Below the pieces are notes generated by a model. The model made no database searches, was not told where the DNA came from, and worked only from the letters and a program-made list of their open reading frames with translations. Positions 19,179 to 28,981 of a stretch of DNA of 35,162 nucleotides are shown here, piece after piece. Source of the stretch: Chara braunii (lineage: Eukaryota > Streptophyta > Charophyceae > Charales > Characeae); the NCBI GenBank assembly GCA_003427395.1, contig BFEA01000730.1, positions 523,071 through 558,232 on the forward strand, given 5' to 3'. Position 1 is the stretch's first letter; every line of letters begins with the position of its first letter. The translations under genes were made by a program, and so were the position numbers.

Positions 19179-19364
19179 CTAAACACCCGATACTAGGGAT
19201 CTGCCTAGAAATTTTTCAAGCACACTAACTAATTCTTCCATTGTACTTTCACCACCGAACTCAAGTGTTACAAATATCATAGGGATGACCCGATTATATA
19301 CTAGGTTCTCTACGTCCTGCCACTGTCTATCGAATTCGGCTTCCCTAAAATCTTTATCCGTCAT
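19179..19364 (-). pseudogene. Probable N-terminal part of the zinc-knuckle protein, frameshifted
   Basis: A 61-residue frame starting MTDKDFREAEFDRQWQDVEN, with a Glu-rich helix and SVLEKFLGR near its end. It is protein-like and lies immediately upstream, on the same strand, of the zinc-knuckle frame but in another reading frame (241 bases between starts). A frameshift or stop between 19179 and 19123 would join them into one Gag-like protein. The family is not recognised. Confidence 0.4.
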
Positions 19365-19585
19365 TCTACTCCCTACGTATGTGCTTCATTGTGATGCGTA
19401 TTTCAATAATCCATCCTTTCTCTCCATTAGCCTTCTTAAATCCATAAATGGTCGAAACCCCTATCACCCCAACAATCACTACGAAATTCTTACTCAGTAC
19501 TTTCTCCAACCTGACTACCCATTTGTCCACCATACCCGTCTTCTCTTAAGCCTCAGCCAGGCTGAACTGAGATACTCACCCTCAA

Positions 19586-19790
19586 CTTCCCAGGTCCCTT
19601 CGGCGAGAGAGAGACACCCGTAGATAATCACGCTCCGAGTATCTCCGCCGTTGTGAACCAGTGCCAAGTCTGAGATGTTCACGTTCACCTTCCCAGGTCC
19701 CCTCGGCGAGAGGGACCAGCTCGTAGACGATCACGCTCCGAGCATCACCGCCATTATAAATTATGCGCACTACGTAGCCACCGCGAAATG
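19586..19790. repeat. 103-bp direct duplication
   Basis: CTTCCCAGGTCCC starts at 19586 and 19689. The following CGGCGAGAG and ATCACGCTCCGAG blocks and the CCGCC boundary match in both copies. The 103-bp step is not a multiple of three, so although the minus strand reads similar peptide (SLAEGTWE / PLAEGTWEGE) in both copies, they are in different frames. It lies upstream of the minus-strand zinc-knuckle gene and may be leader or LTR sequence. Confidence 0.75.
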
Positions 19791-19864
19791 TCGCCCAAAA
19801 CCGGTTACCACGCTCATAGAGAATAAGAGAGATATATAGGAGAAGAAGAGATAGGTGAATCATA

Positions 19865-21107
19865 GATAGATGAAGAAAGCACGCATGCGAAGCAGATAGC
19901 GCGAGTTCCCGACCATCAAGAGGCTGAAATCCCGATTCATTACTCCAAAAAACTCACACAGTACGCAGTGCCCCTACGCGTTTCACCGCTCGCGTACACA
20001 GCGGCTCATCAGGAGGCAAACACAAGACTAAAAAAACCAAACCGGGATGCTCCTACCCTCGAGCCATCATCCTTTTATACTCCATACGCATCACTGATCA
20101 GCACCTACTCCCCTTGGACACACATTACCATTCACTCTACTTTTCTCCTACACCCTACCTCGGTCGTCGGATACTCCCCAGCTGGACAACGTTCCCTCCC
20201 TCTCTTTTCTCCTCTTTCCTGTTTCCTTTTTTCTTTCTTTTCCAACTTGTCTCATTGAGACCCTTCACGCTTCCCCTCCCCCGCCTTTTCTTACTTCCCT
20301 CCCTTTCCTCCTTCCTCGGTCCCTTCGCTCTGTTTTCCCTATCCATCGCACACCGCTTACTTATCCTCAGAACACTCTCTGACCAATCTCTCTGGTGACC
20401 GTCTGGTCACGTCGCCCAAGCCCCTGTATCTCTGATGTCCGCCTTTGCTAAAATTAGTCCGCGCGTTCTTCTTTTGTGCTTTGAAAAGACCGACCCTGCC
20501 TTTCCTTCTATCGGTCGGTCTCCATCGCCTTCTTCTCCTCCGACTCTACACACCTTCCCCCGTCATCCGGTCTTTCCCGTCTTAGACAGTATCCCACCTT
20601 TGTCTGCGACAGATCCTATTTCTGGAAAACTCGATCCTCTTCTCTTCTACCCGTGAGACCCTCCGAAGTCACTGAATCCTCTCACTTTAGATTCTGCGTA
20701 GGACCCAGTCCCATTTACTCCTACTCCTGCCGGTCCTATTTCTGGAAAATAGACCCTTCGTTCCAGACTCAGAAACAGACTGCATAACTCGGACACAATT
20801 ACAAAATTTTCCGAAAAACACCAAAATTTTCCCTTTCAAAGAACAGACCCTTAAACTGAAATGCACATATACACCCTTCCTTTCCCCTTTTTCTCTTTCT
20901 TTCCGAAACTCTGAGATTAACACAACTCTTCCCTTACTCATATATCAAGTACCATCCTACCTACACGGCCCCCTTCACTCATCTGGGCGCTCCCGCTGCT
21001 TACTAATTTACAAGTCCCTCGGGCCCATATATCTGATGAGTCCGAGGTACTCTGTCGAGAGATAAACTCCCCACGGACCACCAGACACCCTGGCGAACCT
21101 AGCCAGA

Positions 21108-21110
<3 letters not shown>
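19865..21110. other. No gene seen
   Basis: Pyrimidine-rich DNA. The phrase TCCTATTTCTGGAAAA occurs twice, near 20612 and 20735. Open frames are Pro/Ser/Leu-rich and composition-driven. Confidence 0.45.

Positions 21111-21174
<64 letters not shown>
21111..21174. repeat. (GA)32 microsatellite
   Basis: An uninterrupted GA dinucleotide run of 64 bases. Confidence 0.99.
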
Positions 21175-21178
<4 letters not shown>

Positions 21179-21465
21179 TCGAATGTCAAGGAGGGATCAC
21201 GCGAGGGTTTGTGCCGCTGTTCTTGTCCTTGCTCACCAGATCTGACAGGACACTAGTCGCTTGTTGGAGATGGTTGGGCAGAGGTCGAGGCTACCATTGC
21301 CGGGAATGGTGAATCTCCCTGGGATGGAAGACATGCTCTCGACGAGGAACACAGATTGTGCTCGATCCTCTGCCATGCATTTGTGGCCACTATTGCTGGA
21401 GGTGGTCCACCCTCCGCCTGCACACGCCCATCCCCTCGACCCTGGAATGTCCCCGTGCACGACTG

Positions 21466-21633
21466 AGGGCCAGATCCCACTGGCCAAGAGGATTGGAGTA
21501 AGTGGCTGAATCTGGATGTGTTCCACACAGAGATGCAGAAAAGCAGTTCAATCACAATTGTTTGCACCTCTCCACGAACACGTCCAGATTCAGAGGCTTA
21601 TTCCAATCCTCTTTGCCAGTGGGATCTGGCCCT
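21466..21633. repeat. Foldback with 55-bp arms and 58-base loop
   Basis: The left arm 21466-21520 and right arm 21579-21633 are reverse complements at 49 of 55 positions. Three of the six differences become G-U wobbles if the plus strand is transcribed. Weaker complementarity appears to continue into the loop and outside the arms. It could be a small foldback element or a hairpin RNA precursor. Short open frames over it are not protein-like. Confidence 0.75.
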
Positions 21634-22035
21634 GACAGTCACGGCAACTGTATAATCAGTAACCATGTCCGCCACATTCACAGCCTGCACTTCCAAAGAC
21701 GCATTTTCTAGGGACAGGCTCGCTCTCGCCCGCCCCAAGTCAAGGGAATCCTTGGCCCCTCTTCACGCACTCAGTTTTTTTTTTTTTTTTTTTTTTTCCC
21801 AATTCGAAACGGGTTTGATTCCCTAGCCGACCTCGGAGCGGCTATGGACTAGAACCGACGAGCCTCTTTTCCTACAGAATACACGGATTTCGTGGCCAAT
21901 AGGAACACTGAATGTTCTAACTGATGACGTTTCTTTTTTCGTAAGAAACCTGCACCCTGCGATCAATACAGATCATCGGTTTCAGATGATGTTGCACAAA
22001 CAAAGGCGATAGAATACCGGACCGAGTGAATTGGC
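21634..22035. other. No gene seen; poly-T run at 21775-21797
   Basis: The 23-T run followed by TTTGATTCCC-type sequence could be the poly(A) end of a minus-strand retroinsertion, but no element body is recognised. A small hairpin (GTTTCTT 21929-21935, AAGAAAC 21943-21949) is visible. Confidence 0.4.
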
Positions 22036-22052
22036 AGTGGGACTTGGCCCCA

Positions 22053-22102
22053 GGACATCCGTTAAAATTGGAGCGATACAGAGAAGATTAGCATGGCCCC
22101 TG
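22053..22102 (+). ncRNA. U6: U6 spliceosomal snRNA fragment (pseudogene)
   Basis: GGACATCCG, the ACAGAGA box inside GATACAGAGAAG, the AGC triad in TTAGCATGG, and CCCCTG are all present in order. They match positions 11-60 of plant U6 as I remember it, at about 48 of 50 bases. The rest of U6 (internal stem-loop 3' half and U-rich 3' end) is absent, and the 5' stem-loop is replaced or highly diverged. No upstream TATA or plant snRNA promoter element is visible, so it is not a functional gene. Confidence 0.88.
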
Positions 22103-22455
22103 GGACCTTGTCCCACTTGCACTGTTTAGTTGTACTGGCAAGTCAAGGGACTGACTTCTCTAAGGGCTGGCAATATGTAGCCTTAGTCTCGCGGGGGGCA
22201 GTTATGGAAACTTTGTGGAAAGCCCGCAATAGGGCTACTTTCAAACAAGAATGTACTCTCTTTCAGACACAGATCTGTGCCATAAAGTCCCTGATTAGGC
22301 AGAATATTTTAGTCGACTGGCACAACGCTCGGGCTCATCGACGTAAAGGTCGATTGTGGTTTTCTCAGACTTGGCTCCAAAACAACAGTGTAGTATCGAT
22401 TTCTCCAGAGGGCAACCTCTCCTTTGCTGATTGGTTAACTCCAGACAGGAACTAA
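22103..22455 (+). pseudogene. LINE ORF2 C-terminal fragment
   Basis: The frame ends at TAA 22453-22455. From about 22150 it reads LVSRGAVMETLWKARNRATF, the Trp-Lys-Ala-Arg-Asn helix typical of the region C-terminal to RT in plant LINEs, followed by a basic helix and a DWLTPD ending. The upstream end runs into U6 sequence, so the ATG at 22093 is fortuitous. The element is strongly 5'-truncated, as is usual for LINE copies. The missing RT domain means the family assignment rests on this C-terminal pattern plus the poly(A) tail. Confidence 0.65.
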
Positions 22456-23099
22456 GTGGTGGAAAGACATGCTTTGACACCTTGTTGCGGCCGCTATAGG
22501 CATGATTTGAGGGGTAGGGCCGTGTTGGTAGGCCCGGGCTCTGATCTTTTGATTTTCAACACACTAGGAATAGTATGACCTTTGAAGTACCCAGGTGAGG
22601 ACTTTTGTGTTGGTTGATGGGTTGTCAATAGGTTCTAGATCTTTAATGAATTAATTAGTGTCGATAGATAGCTGCTACTCAGTCAGTACATCTTCTGATC
22701 TTGCTAGAAGTAATGGTTTAAATATCAGAAAGTCAAGTTATTGTTGGTGATTCTTTGTAAGGCAAAGTGGGACTAGTCCACTTGTTGAGCTATAGGCAAT
22801 AGATGATAGAAGTTTGGAATAGGTGTAGGAATTGTTAATGGTTGGATTACTTAATTTCCCCGTCCTCTAGTTAGAGTTGTCTGTTGCTAAACCTTGTTGG
22901 TTTCTACCTTTCTCTAGTTAGAGTTGTCTGTTGCTAAACCTTGTTGGTTTCTACCTTTCTCAGATTGGACTGTCTATCTAGCTTTTGGAGATGTAAGGGT
23001 TTGGGTTGCAAGTCCTCAGTCTATTGACTGAAAGCTAAACTGGCTGATGCTGCCCTCCGGGTAGAATTGTGAGGTCCCCGGCCTCGTTTGCTTTTTATC

Positions 23100-23102
<3 letters not shown>
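22456..23102 (+). other. LINE 3' untranslated region with a 47-bp tandem duplication
   Basis: Non-coding DNA between the LINE stop codon and the A tail. CTAGTTAGAGTTGTCTGTTG starts at 22867 and again at 22914, giving an exact 47-bp duplication. Confidence 0.65.
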
Positions 23103-23144
<42 letters not shown>

Positions 23145-23147
<3 letters not shown>

Positions 23148-25150
23148 AATTCAATTTCAAACGAGGGCCTCGCTTGACACCACTTGAAAATACTTGAGTT
23201 TCAAGGGCACCCTAACTCACGGAAGGTGATTAATTTCCCCTAACTTGTTTTTTCATTCCACAACCCCTTGACGAAACCCTTGAGACAGTCGTCCTTGAAA
23301 CTGAAGTGCTGGCGTCATTGCATAACGAACAGTGGTGATTGGTGGGCAAAAAAAAAAAAAAAAAAAAGGGTCTGTATATTACCCGTTTTGAAAGGTGAAA
23401 CCCTTGCGCCCCAAGTGACCTCCCGAGGCACCCTTGCGATTTTCGTCGATTTGCTTGGGCCGCACTTCCTTTTCAAGGGCGGACACTTGGCCTCGGGGAT
23501 GTGGAAACAACTAGAGACTTCAAGGGTGCATGATTAAGGCGGGGTCGAACAACGCTTCCTTGAAAAACAGCAATTTCCAAGTGGTGTCGAACGAGGCCCT
23601 TGGAGTGGCACACGGGTACTTCCACAGCAGAAAACAAAGAGTTGCCAGAATCCCGCACAAAAATGGCAAACGGAAGGAGGCTCGTACAGTTTTTTTAAAA
23701 AAACGCCTTTTGGGGGAACAAGAGAATCATTGAGCTAGCTTGTGATAAGCTAGGAACCGTACTCCGCGGTTTTCCGTACCCTTACGGGAAAATCCTACGA
23801 AAGCCCCGAACTACGGAGCCTAAGCGATTGGGAAAAATGGGGTGTATTTTCCTTTCTTTCTTTATTTTTCCTCCCCTTTTTGTCCTTCTTTTCATAACGG
23901 CCCTTAAAGGCCATTTTCCGCGTGGTCGAATAGTGGCCGCGCCAAGAAACAGTTAGGAATTAATATAGATAGGACTTTTGGGATTTCTTTTTCTTCTTTT
24001 AAATTTTTGCGGGCGCGGCTGTTTTCGAATTCTTGCGCGCCGCGTAAACCCTTTCCCCCGCCTGCATCCCAACGCCATCTTCCCTTCTTGTCGCGCGCTT
24101 CCTCTTTGCATGCCTCTTCGTCTTCCCTCGAGCAAAGTCCGATCCCTCACCCCCCCCTTCGTTGAGAGCTGGTTGGCTAGGTGATTGGGATGCTCGGATC
24201 AATGCGGTGAAGGAAAGGGCGCACTGTTTCAACGAACACCCCGATCACCTGGGTCAACCGACTCAACCCCGCCGATCCTTCTGAAACCCCGGCCCTTCTT
24301 GTGTTCTGCTCATCTACAACCCATGCTACCCGCACATCGCGCTGACAACCCGCCGCCTCCCGCGCTATAAATTCTCTCAATCCCTTCCTCTCCCTCTCTT
24401 TGATCTCGGCTACAATGCTGCGCGAGCTATGCGCGAAGTCCGCGGCGACGAAAAGGCTGACGAGCCCAAGTGACGGGCGGAGTGACAACGCGGGGCGGGC
24501 TTAGCAGTAGATTCGGGGTAAGACAGCTGGAGGGACCGAGCGGTGGTGGAGATTGGACGCCGATAGCGGCAGGGCCTTGTGGCTATGGTGGTCGGTGGTC
24601 TTGGGGAATTTTGAGGCTGCGCCAGGGGCGCCAGCCAACTGAGAATTTTTGTATATGGAGGAACTCACTTTTATCTCCATTGCTGCTTTGTCTTTGCGTG
24701 ATGTGTGCAATGTCCCGAGGGTCAGGTATCTTGTTGTATGCATGTTGAGGAGACGATTTGTGGAAGTATGCGAGTGCGTGTAAGGATGTGTGTGTTGGGG
24801 ACTATCGGGTGACGAATGTCTGCATGAATGCATGATTAGGTTGGCCATCGCAGTTCCCCGCCCCCCCCCCCCCCTTCTTCCCTTCTTCCCCTTTAGTTTC
24901 TTTCCTCAGAACCTCTTGGTCGTGTAGGATATGTGCGCAGGTGATTTTTGAGTTGGATCTCCTTCCCTCCTTCCGACCGAGTCGGGGTCCTAAGACGTGA
25001 GCGGCTGTCGTCCCGTATCCGCCATCGATGACCGGGGACGTCCGCTGCACGCGCTTGTCGTAACCAGCAGGCGTCTCCGCGAATTCGGCGGGGCCCCCTT
25101 GTTCGTGCGTGCCTAGAGAGAGAGAGTCGGGCGAGAAGTTGTCGCTTTTT
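23145..25150. other. No gene seen; A20 at 23348-23367 and a C run near 24864
   Basis: Short repeats of CTTGAAA-type words follow the LINE tail. An A20 run at 23348-23367 has no recognisable element upstream. Open frames over 23.9-25.1 kb are Arg/Pro/Ser-rich with no domain. A C homopolymer of about 15 bases lies near 24864. Confidence 0.4.
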
Positions 25151-25152
25151 GC

Positions 25153-25710
25153 ATGGAACCAGGGTCGCCCTGGTCGAACGTGAGCACAGGTGTCCACCCG
25201 TGCCCATCCTTCGACTCAGTTCGCCTCAGCACGTTGCCGACCTTCCCTATCGCCGACGACGATAGCGTGTACTGCAACGCGGATGTACGAGGCGCCCTGC
25301 GACGGACTGAGTCGGTCCATTGGCACAATCCCAACAGAGTGTTCCATATTGGAGGGAGTGGGTTTGTACTCATTGACCGGTTCTCCTCCCCATCTCTGGT
25401 ATTGCCTTATACTGACCTGACGATGCTGCCCTGGTCCGCGGCCCACGCCACGTGGCGGCCCCAGTTTAACTGTCGCTGGTGCCGTCAGGGGGACTCATGC
25501 TCCTGGCAACGGATAGTCCTGGGGCACGAAGGGGCAGTTCGGTTCCCCGAACTTTCTCGCAACGCGGGCGCCCTTCCGGCCCGCTTCCGAACGACGGTTC
25601 CCGCGACCCACTCTGCCCCCGGAGGCCCCGCAGCCGTGACGAACCTGACGACGAAGTCGGGAAAGTCTGGACCGACGGCCCCCATCGTCACTGCGAACCA
25701 AACATCGTGA
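25153..25710 (+). CDS. Unrecognised open frame in the upstream flank of element 2
   Basis: A 185-codon frame from an ATG at 25153, and an overlapping frame at 25479-25910. The first part (VYCNADVRGALRRTESVHWH) is mildly protein-like; the rest is Pro/Ala/Thr-rich. No domain is recognised. The region lies 400-1000 bases before the primer binding site, so it may be the 5' LTR of element 2 and non-coding. Confidence 0.2.
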   Translation: MEPGSPWSNVSTGVHPCPSFDSVRLSTLPTFPIADDDSVYCNADVRGALRRTESVHWHNPNRVFHIGGSGFVLIDRFSSPSLVLPYTDLTMLPWSAAHATWRPQFNCRWCRQGDSCSWQRIVLGHEGAVRFPELSRNAGALPARFRTTVPATHSAPGGPAAVTNLTTKSGKSGPTAPIVTANQTS

Positions 25711-25837
25711 GGAACGGGAACCCCCGCTCCTCACCCGCTTTCCTCCCTGCTCCTCCCGTTTCTGAGGCGCTTTTGGGGCCTTCCCCTTCCCCCCCCCGCT
25801 CAACGGTTGAACAAGACGAGGGCCGTGCCCGACCTTC

Positions 25838-26045
25838 GTCCTGGACGACGGCTCGAGCCCCCACTAAGGCAACCCTCGACCCGAAACTAGAGACCCCTGT
25901 TTCGTTTTAGGAGGCTCCATCCCGTCTCTTATACACATCTAGATGTGTATAAGAGACAGGTCCTGGACGACGGCTCGAGCCCCCACTAAGGCAACCCTCG
26001 ACCCGAAACTAGAGACCCCTGTTTCGTTTTAGGAGGCTCCATCCC
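25838..26045. other. Nextera-type junction adapter with an 86-bp false duplication
   Basis: At 25924-25940 the sequence is GTCTCTTATACACATCT, and at 25941-25959 it is AGATGTGTATAAGAGACAG. These are the Tn5 mosaic end and its reverse complement, head to head as in a mate-pair circularisation junction; the left one lacks its two outer bases. The 86 bases before it (25838-25923) are repeated exactly after it (25960-26045), ending in a C run. This is library adapter kept in the assembly, not biology. Confidence 0.95.
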
Positions 26046-26146
26046 CCCCCCCCCATTGCCAAAAATCCTTGGCCACGCCCCCCTTCCCCCCCCTCTACTA
26101 CTATGATCAGCGGACCCGGTACGGAACGCTGAGTGGGGCGTGAGGT

Positions 26147-26158
26147 TGGTATCAGAGC
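26147..26158 (+). promoter_or_regulatory. Primer binding site, tRNA-iMet type
   Basis: TGGTATCAGAGC is complementary to the 3' end of plant initiator methionine tRNA, the usual minus-strand primer of plant gypsy and copia elements. It lies 225 bases before the gag frame, where it should be. The 5' LTR should end within a few bases to the left, but I cannot mark a clean CA end. Confidence 0.88.
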
Positions 26159-26371
26159 TGATTCATTTCGGCTCCGAGGTTTCCTTGGGACGATTGTACA
26201 ATTGCGGGTACCTTCCCTTTTCTGTCATATACAATTTTTGCTTATCTTGGGCTAGGCTGGCTCCCCGGCGCCGCCGGCCCGAGAATGGCAGCCCGAACAG
26301 AGTGAAGGGGCGGGCTCAAAATATGTCTCGCGCGATGCCAGGTTGAACTTGGACAGGGGGAGGACCACCGT

Positions 26372-26779
26372 GTGGTGATGGCTAACCACCCTTTATACTT
26401 TGTACGTCCTCTTTCGGAGGTTCCCATCTTCTCTGAAGATGACACCGATCCACGCACCTGGCGGGCGGCCTTGAAAGCCCAGGGTTGGTCGGACCAGTTG
26501 CTCCGAGAACGAATCCCGGGAAGGTTGGTCGGAACTCCGTTCGAATGGTATGGACAGAATCTCTGCACCAACTGGCCAACCTTCCAGACGAAGTTTCTTG
26601 AACGATTCGATCACATCGCACCCAGGCACTGTTTGCGTTTGATAAAAGAATACATGCAGCAGCCCCGCGAGACCTTGGTTAGGTACGCAGAGTGTTTTAC
26701 TTACCTGGCCGAACGCTCCGGGGTTGATGAAAAGATGGTACGGACCGATTTTGTTAGGGGGGTATCTGACTCCCGCTGA
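26372..26779 (+). pseudogene. gag: Gag capsid domain of element 2
   Basis: Frame 2, 135 residues, from ATG 26378 or the GTG at 26372. FEWYGQNLCTNWPTFQTKFL, then a Gln-Pro-Arg-Glu-Thr segment, YAECFTYLAERSG and DFVRGV follow the order of the retrotransposon Gag capsid family (Trp-Thr/Pro-X-Phe, then a helix ending in Phe-X-X-Gly). It would assemble the particle around element RNA. A TGA at 26777-26779 ends it early. Around 26770-26820 the likely protein reading jumps between frames, indicating small indels. Confidence 0.85.
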
Positions 26780-27880
26780 AGAAAAAAGATCTGCAAGAAA
26801 TGCAATCCGATAGAACATACTTTGACTGAGCTGATTCAATACGCTATCAAATACGGAAAGGAAAACTATGACGTAGGTTTGGATTCAGACTCAGACGAAG
26901 ATGATCCCTCGGGCGTTCGACGCCATAGCTATTCCTCCACGGCTCGGATATTTGAAGATCACTTCGGATTGAGACCGACAAAGAAGAATACGGATCGAAG
27001 AAGTTCTTCCTGTACTTCGACCTCTCGACGGTCGGGTCAGGCGCAAGGAGGCCGGGATGAGGAAGAAATATCCATGAAAGAGGTAGCCGCCCAACTCGTT
27101 ATGGTAGTGGCCCCCCTGACGGAATTCGTTCAAGGCTTGCAAAGACAAAGGGCGGCAGCCGCTCAACGGCAACAAGCGGCCATAGCCGCTGGCTCCCCTA
27201 TGTCGTGCCCAGCCTTAGCAAGAGTCACGCAGCCCATGCGGTGTTATAACTGCAACCAACCGGGCCACCTTGCAAAGGACTGTCCGAAACCTCGGACGCA
27301 AGGAGGGTCGGCTGGACCTTCCCAAATCCCTTTAGCTGCCCCGACCGCTGTAGGACAAGGGAGGGTGGCAACTGTTATTGACACTGGAACGATGGAGATG
27401 GTGCCTCCTGCAGCCGCCGAAATTGGACCAGACGAATACATGGCGGCGGCCATGCTCGAACCCGAGACCATTGGAGTAATACGTCATCTCCAACGGATCA
27501 CCGAGGAGAGCGATCTCGGACCTTGGAGACCCGGGTTCGAAGATCTTGCGGCCCCTGGTCCTGAGTATAAGGACGGCAACATTGATGTGTTGGATGCCCT
27601 GAAGGCTTTGGATTTACGGATTCCTGTTCCCATCCCTTACCTGCTGACCATTTCTGAGGCGGCCAACGAGAAATTGACCGAACGGTGCCTAAAGAACGGA
27701 TGTCGGTTCGAGGAAAGCCGAAAACGCAAAAAGTTGGTCATAAACGATCCGCAGTCGGCTGCCGAAGGACGACCCTCGACCTCGAGGATTCTAGAGGCAA
27801 ACCGGGTAGGAATGATCCAAGCTGCAGATCTTGCCTTGGAGAAGCCCAAAGTATTCCTCCGGGCCTACCTGATAACCTGA
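26780..27880 (+). pseudogene. gag: Gag C-terminal part with CCHC knuckle, leading to protease
   Basis: Frame 2 is open from 26780 to TGA 27878-27880, with ATG 26897 or TTG 26822 as possible starts. An acidic segment (DSDSDEDD) and a Gln/Ala-rich helix precede CYNCNQPGHLAKDC (27242-27283), a perfect C-X2-C-X4-H-X4-C zinc knuckle. The part after the knuckle is an acidic, helical linker without a known domain. The TGA at 27878 lies only 54 bases before the protease active site in the same frame. Confidence 0.85.
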
Positions 27881-28981
27881 AAAAGCGTTGAGTGCGACTG
27901 CGAGGTCTGGGGAAGTCCCTCAACCGCCATCCTCGATTCAGGATCGCCGGCCGTAGCCATCTCGTGGGGATTAACGAAGCGTTTGGGCCGGGAGGGACAG
28001 GTTCAGCCCCTCCGCCCGGATGAACTGTATGTATCCGCTACAGAAGACAACATTCATTGCAAAGGGCGGATTACGAATGTTCCTATACGGGTAGGGCGGG
28101 TGCATTGTTTATGCGACGCGATCGTATTGGATGTGCAGGCGTACGATATGCTGTTAGGGATCCCATGGCAGGCGGCGGTAGGAGCGCGAATGCACTTTGA
28201 CAACTGTAAGGTGGTGCTCACATCGGCTCACCCCAAACCTCAAACGATATCGATGAGGCTGGTTGTGCGTACGCGCGCACAATCGGCGTCGCGAATCTCC
28301 ACGAAGGTCCACAGGATCAATATGATCCGATGGACGCCCCGAGGTGAACTAAGAGCCACAACTGAAACCGACAATTCGGATGAACCTGACCGATATCCGA
28401 TCAGAATTCAAGATTGGTGGCGCCAATCTTGGCGACGGGAACCCATGAAAATAGTCCGAAGTGAGTCTAACTGGTCCCAAGCGCTCTCCTCCAATCTCAC
28501 GGGAGAACCTATATTGAGGGTGTCATGGATAACTGACCTTTCGGAACCCCCTGCGTCCCTGTATCTCTGGATGGACCCCCTTCTGGAAAGATTTACTGAA
28601 CTCAGGGGGCTGTATGATTTGTCTTTTAGGCCTCCGCGGCCCCTACTTACGAATGAGAAGGCCGCCCTACTTTTGGCGGAAGGGGTATCCTTTCAACCCC
28701 GAACCCCGGGATATCAATGGGGGCCGAGGGAGCTCTTACAGGCCTTTTCAGTAGAGCCCTCGGCCGAAATCGAACTTGAGGGCGAGAACGACATGAAGAG
28801 GGAACCGATAAGCCAGTCGGACCGTCAACTCATAGCGACCGTGCTCTCGGCGAAAACCGACAATTCTTTGTTTGGCACTTCGCCGGAAGCAAATGTTGCG
28901 GTCCCCACGGTTACATCGACGGTTTCCCTCCCCGGGGGAAATGTCGACGTTCAACTACCGGCCCATGTGCTCGACGAGTAG
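27881..28981 (+). pseudogene. pol: Aspartic protease and linker of element 2
   Basis: Frame 2 continues directly from the TGA at 27878. The active site AILDSGSPAVAIS (Asp codon 27935-27937) keeps the canonical Asp-Ser-Gly, and AYDMLLGIPW about 70 residues later is the matching hydrophobic-Gly motif. The enzyme would cleave Gag-Pol as a dimer. After about 28250 the frame is a long linker without a recognised fold, ending at TAG 28979-28981. Gag and Pol share frame 2, so the element had a single Gag-Pol reading frame. Confidence 0.87.

Larger units (their letters stand above)
22036..23144 (+). mobile_element. Chimeric U6 snRNA/LINE retroinsertion with poly(A) tail
   Basis: In order: a U6 snRNA 5' portion (core 22053-22102), the C-terminal coding part of a non-LTR retrotransposon (to 22455), its 3' untranslated region, and 42 A residues at 23103-23144. 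This is the structure produced when a LINE reverse transcriptase switches from LINE RNA to U6 RNA during target-primed reverse transcription, a mechanism well known in mammals. A matching target-site duplication was not found by eye. The 5' boundary near 22036 is uncertain, since the bases before 22053 do not match U6 well. Confidence 0.72.

Noticed and set aside
19582-19863. A minus-strand protein with a hydrophobic N-terminus (signal-like)
   Set aside because: It spans a 103-bp duplication whose two copies are read in different frames, so the frame is unlikely to be coding as a whole.
21840-21990. Possible C/D snoRNA (CTGATGA near 21921) or tRNA-derived SINE (B-box-like GGTTCTAGTCC on the minus strand beside the poly-T)
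   Set aside because: No paired D box or terminal stem for a snoRNA, and no convincing A box at the right distance for a tRNA-derived SINE.
22053-22102. A functional U6 gene
   Set aside because: The 3' half is missing, the 5' stem is altered, no TATA or upstream element is visible, and it is fused to LINE sequence.
25924-25959. A 36-base palindrome that could be read as a transposon end or recombination site
   Set aside because: It matches the Tn5 mosaic end used in sequencing libraries, with exact duplication of the flank; a library artefact.
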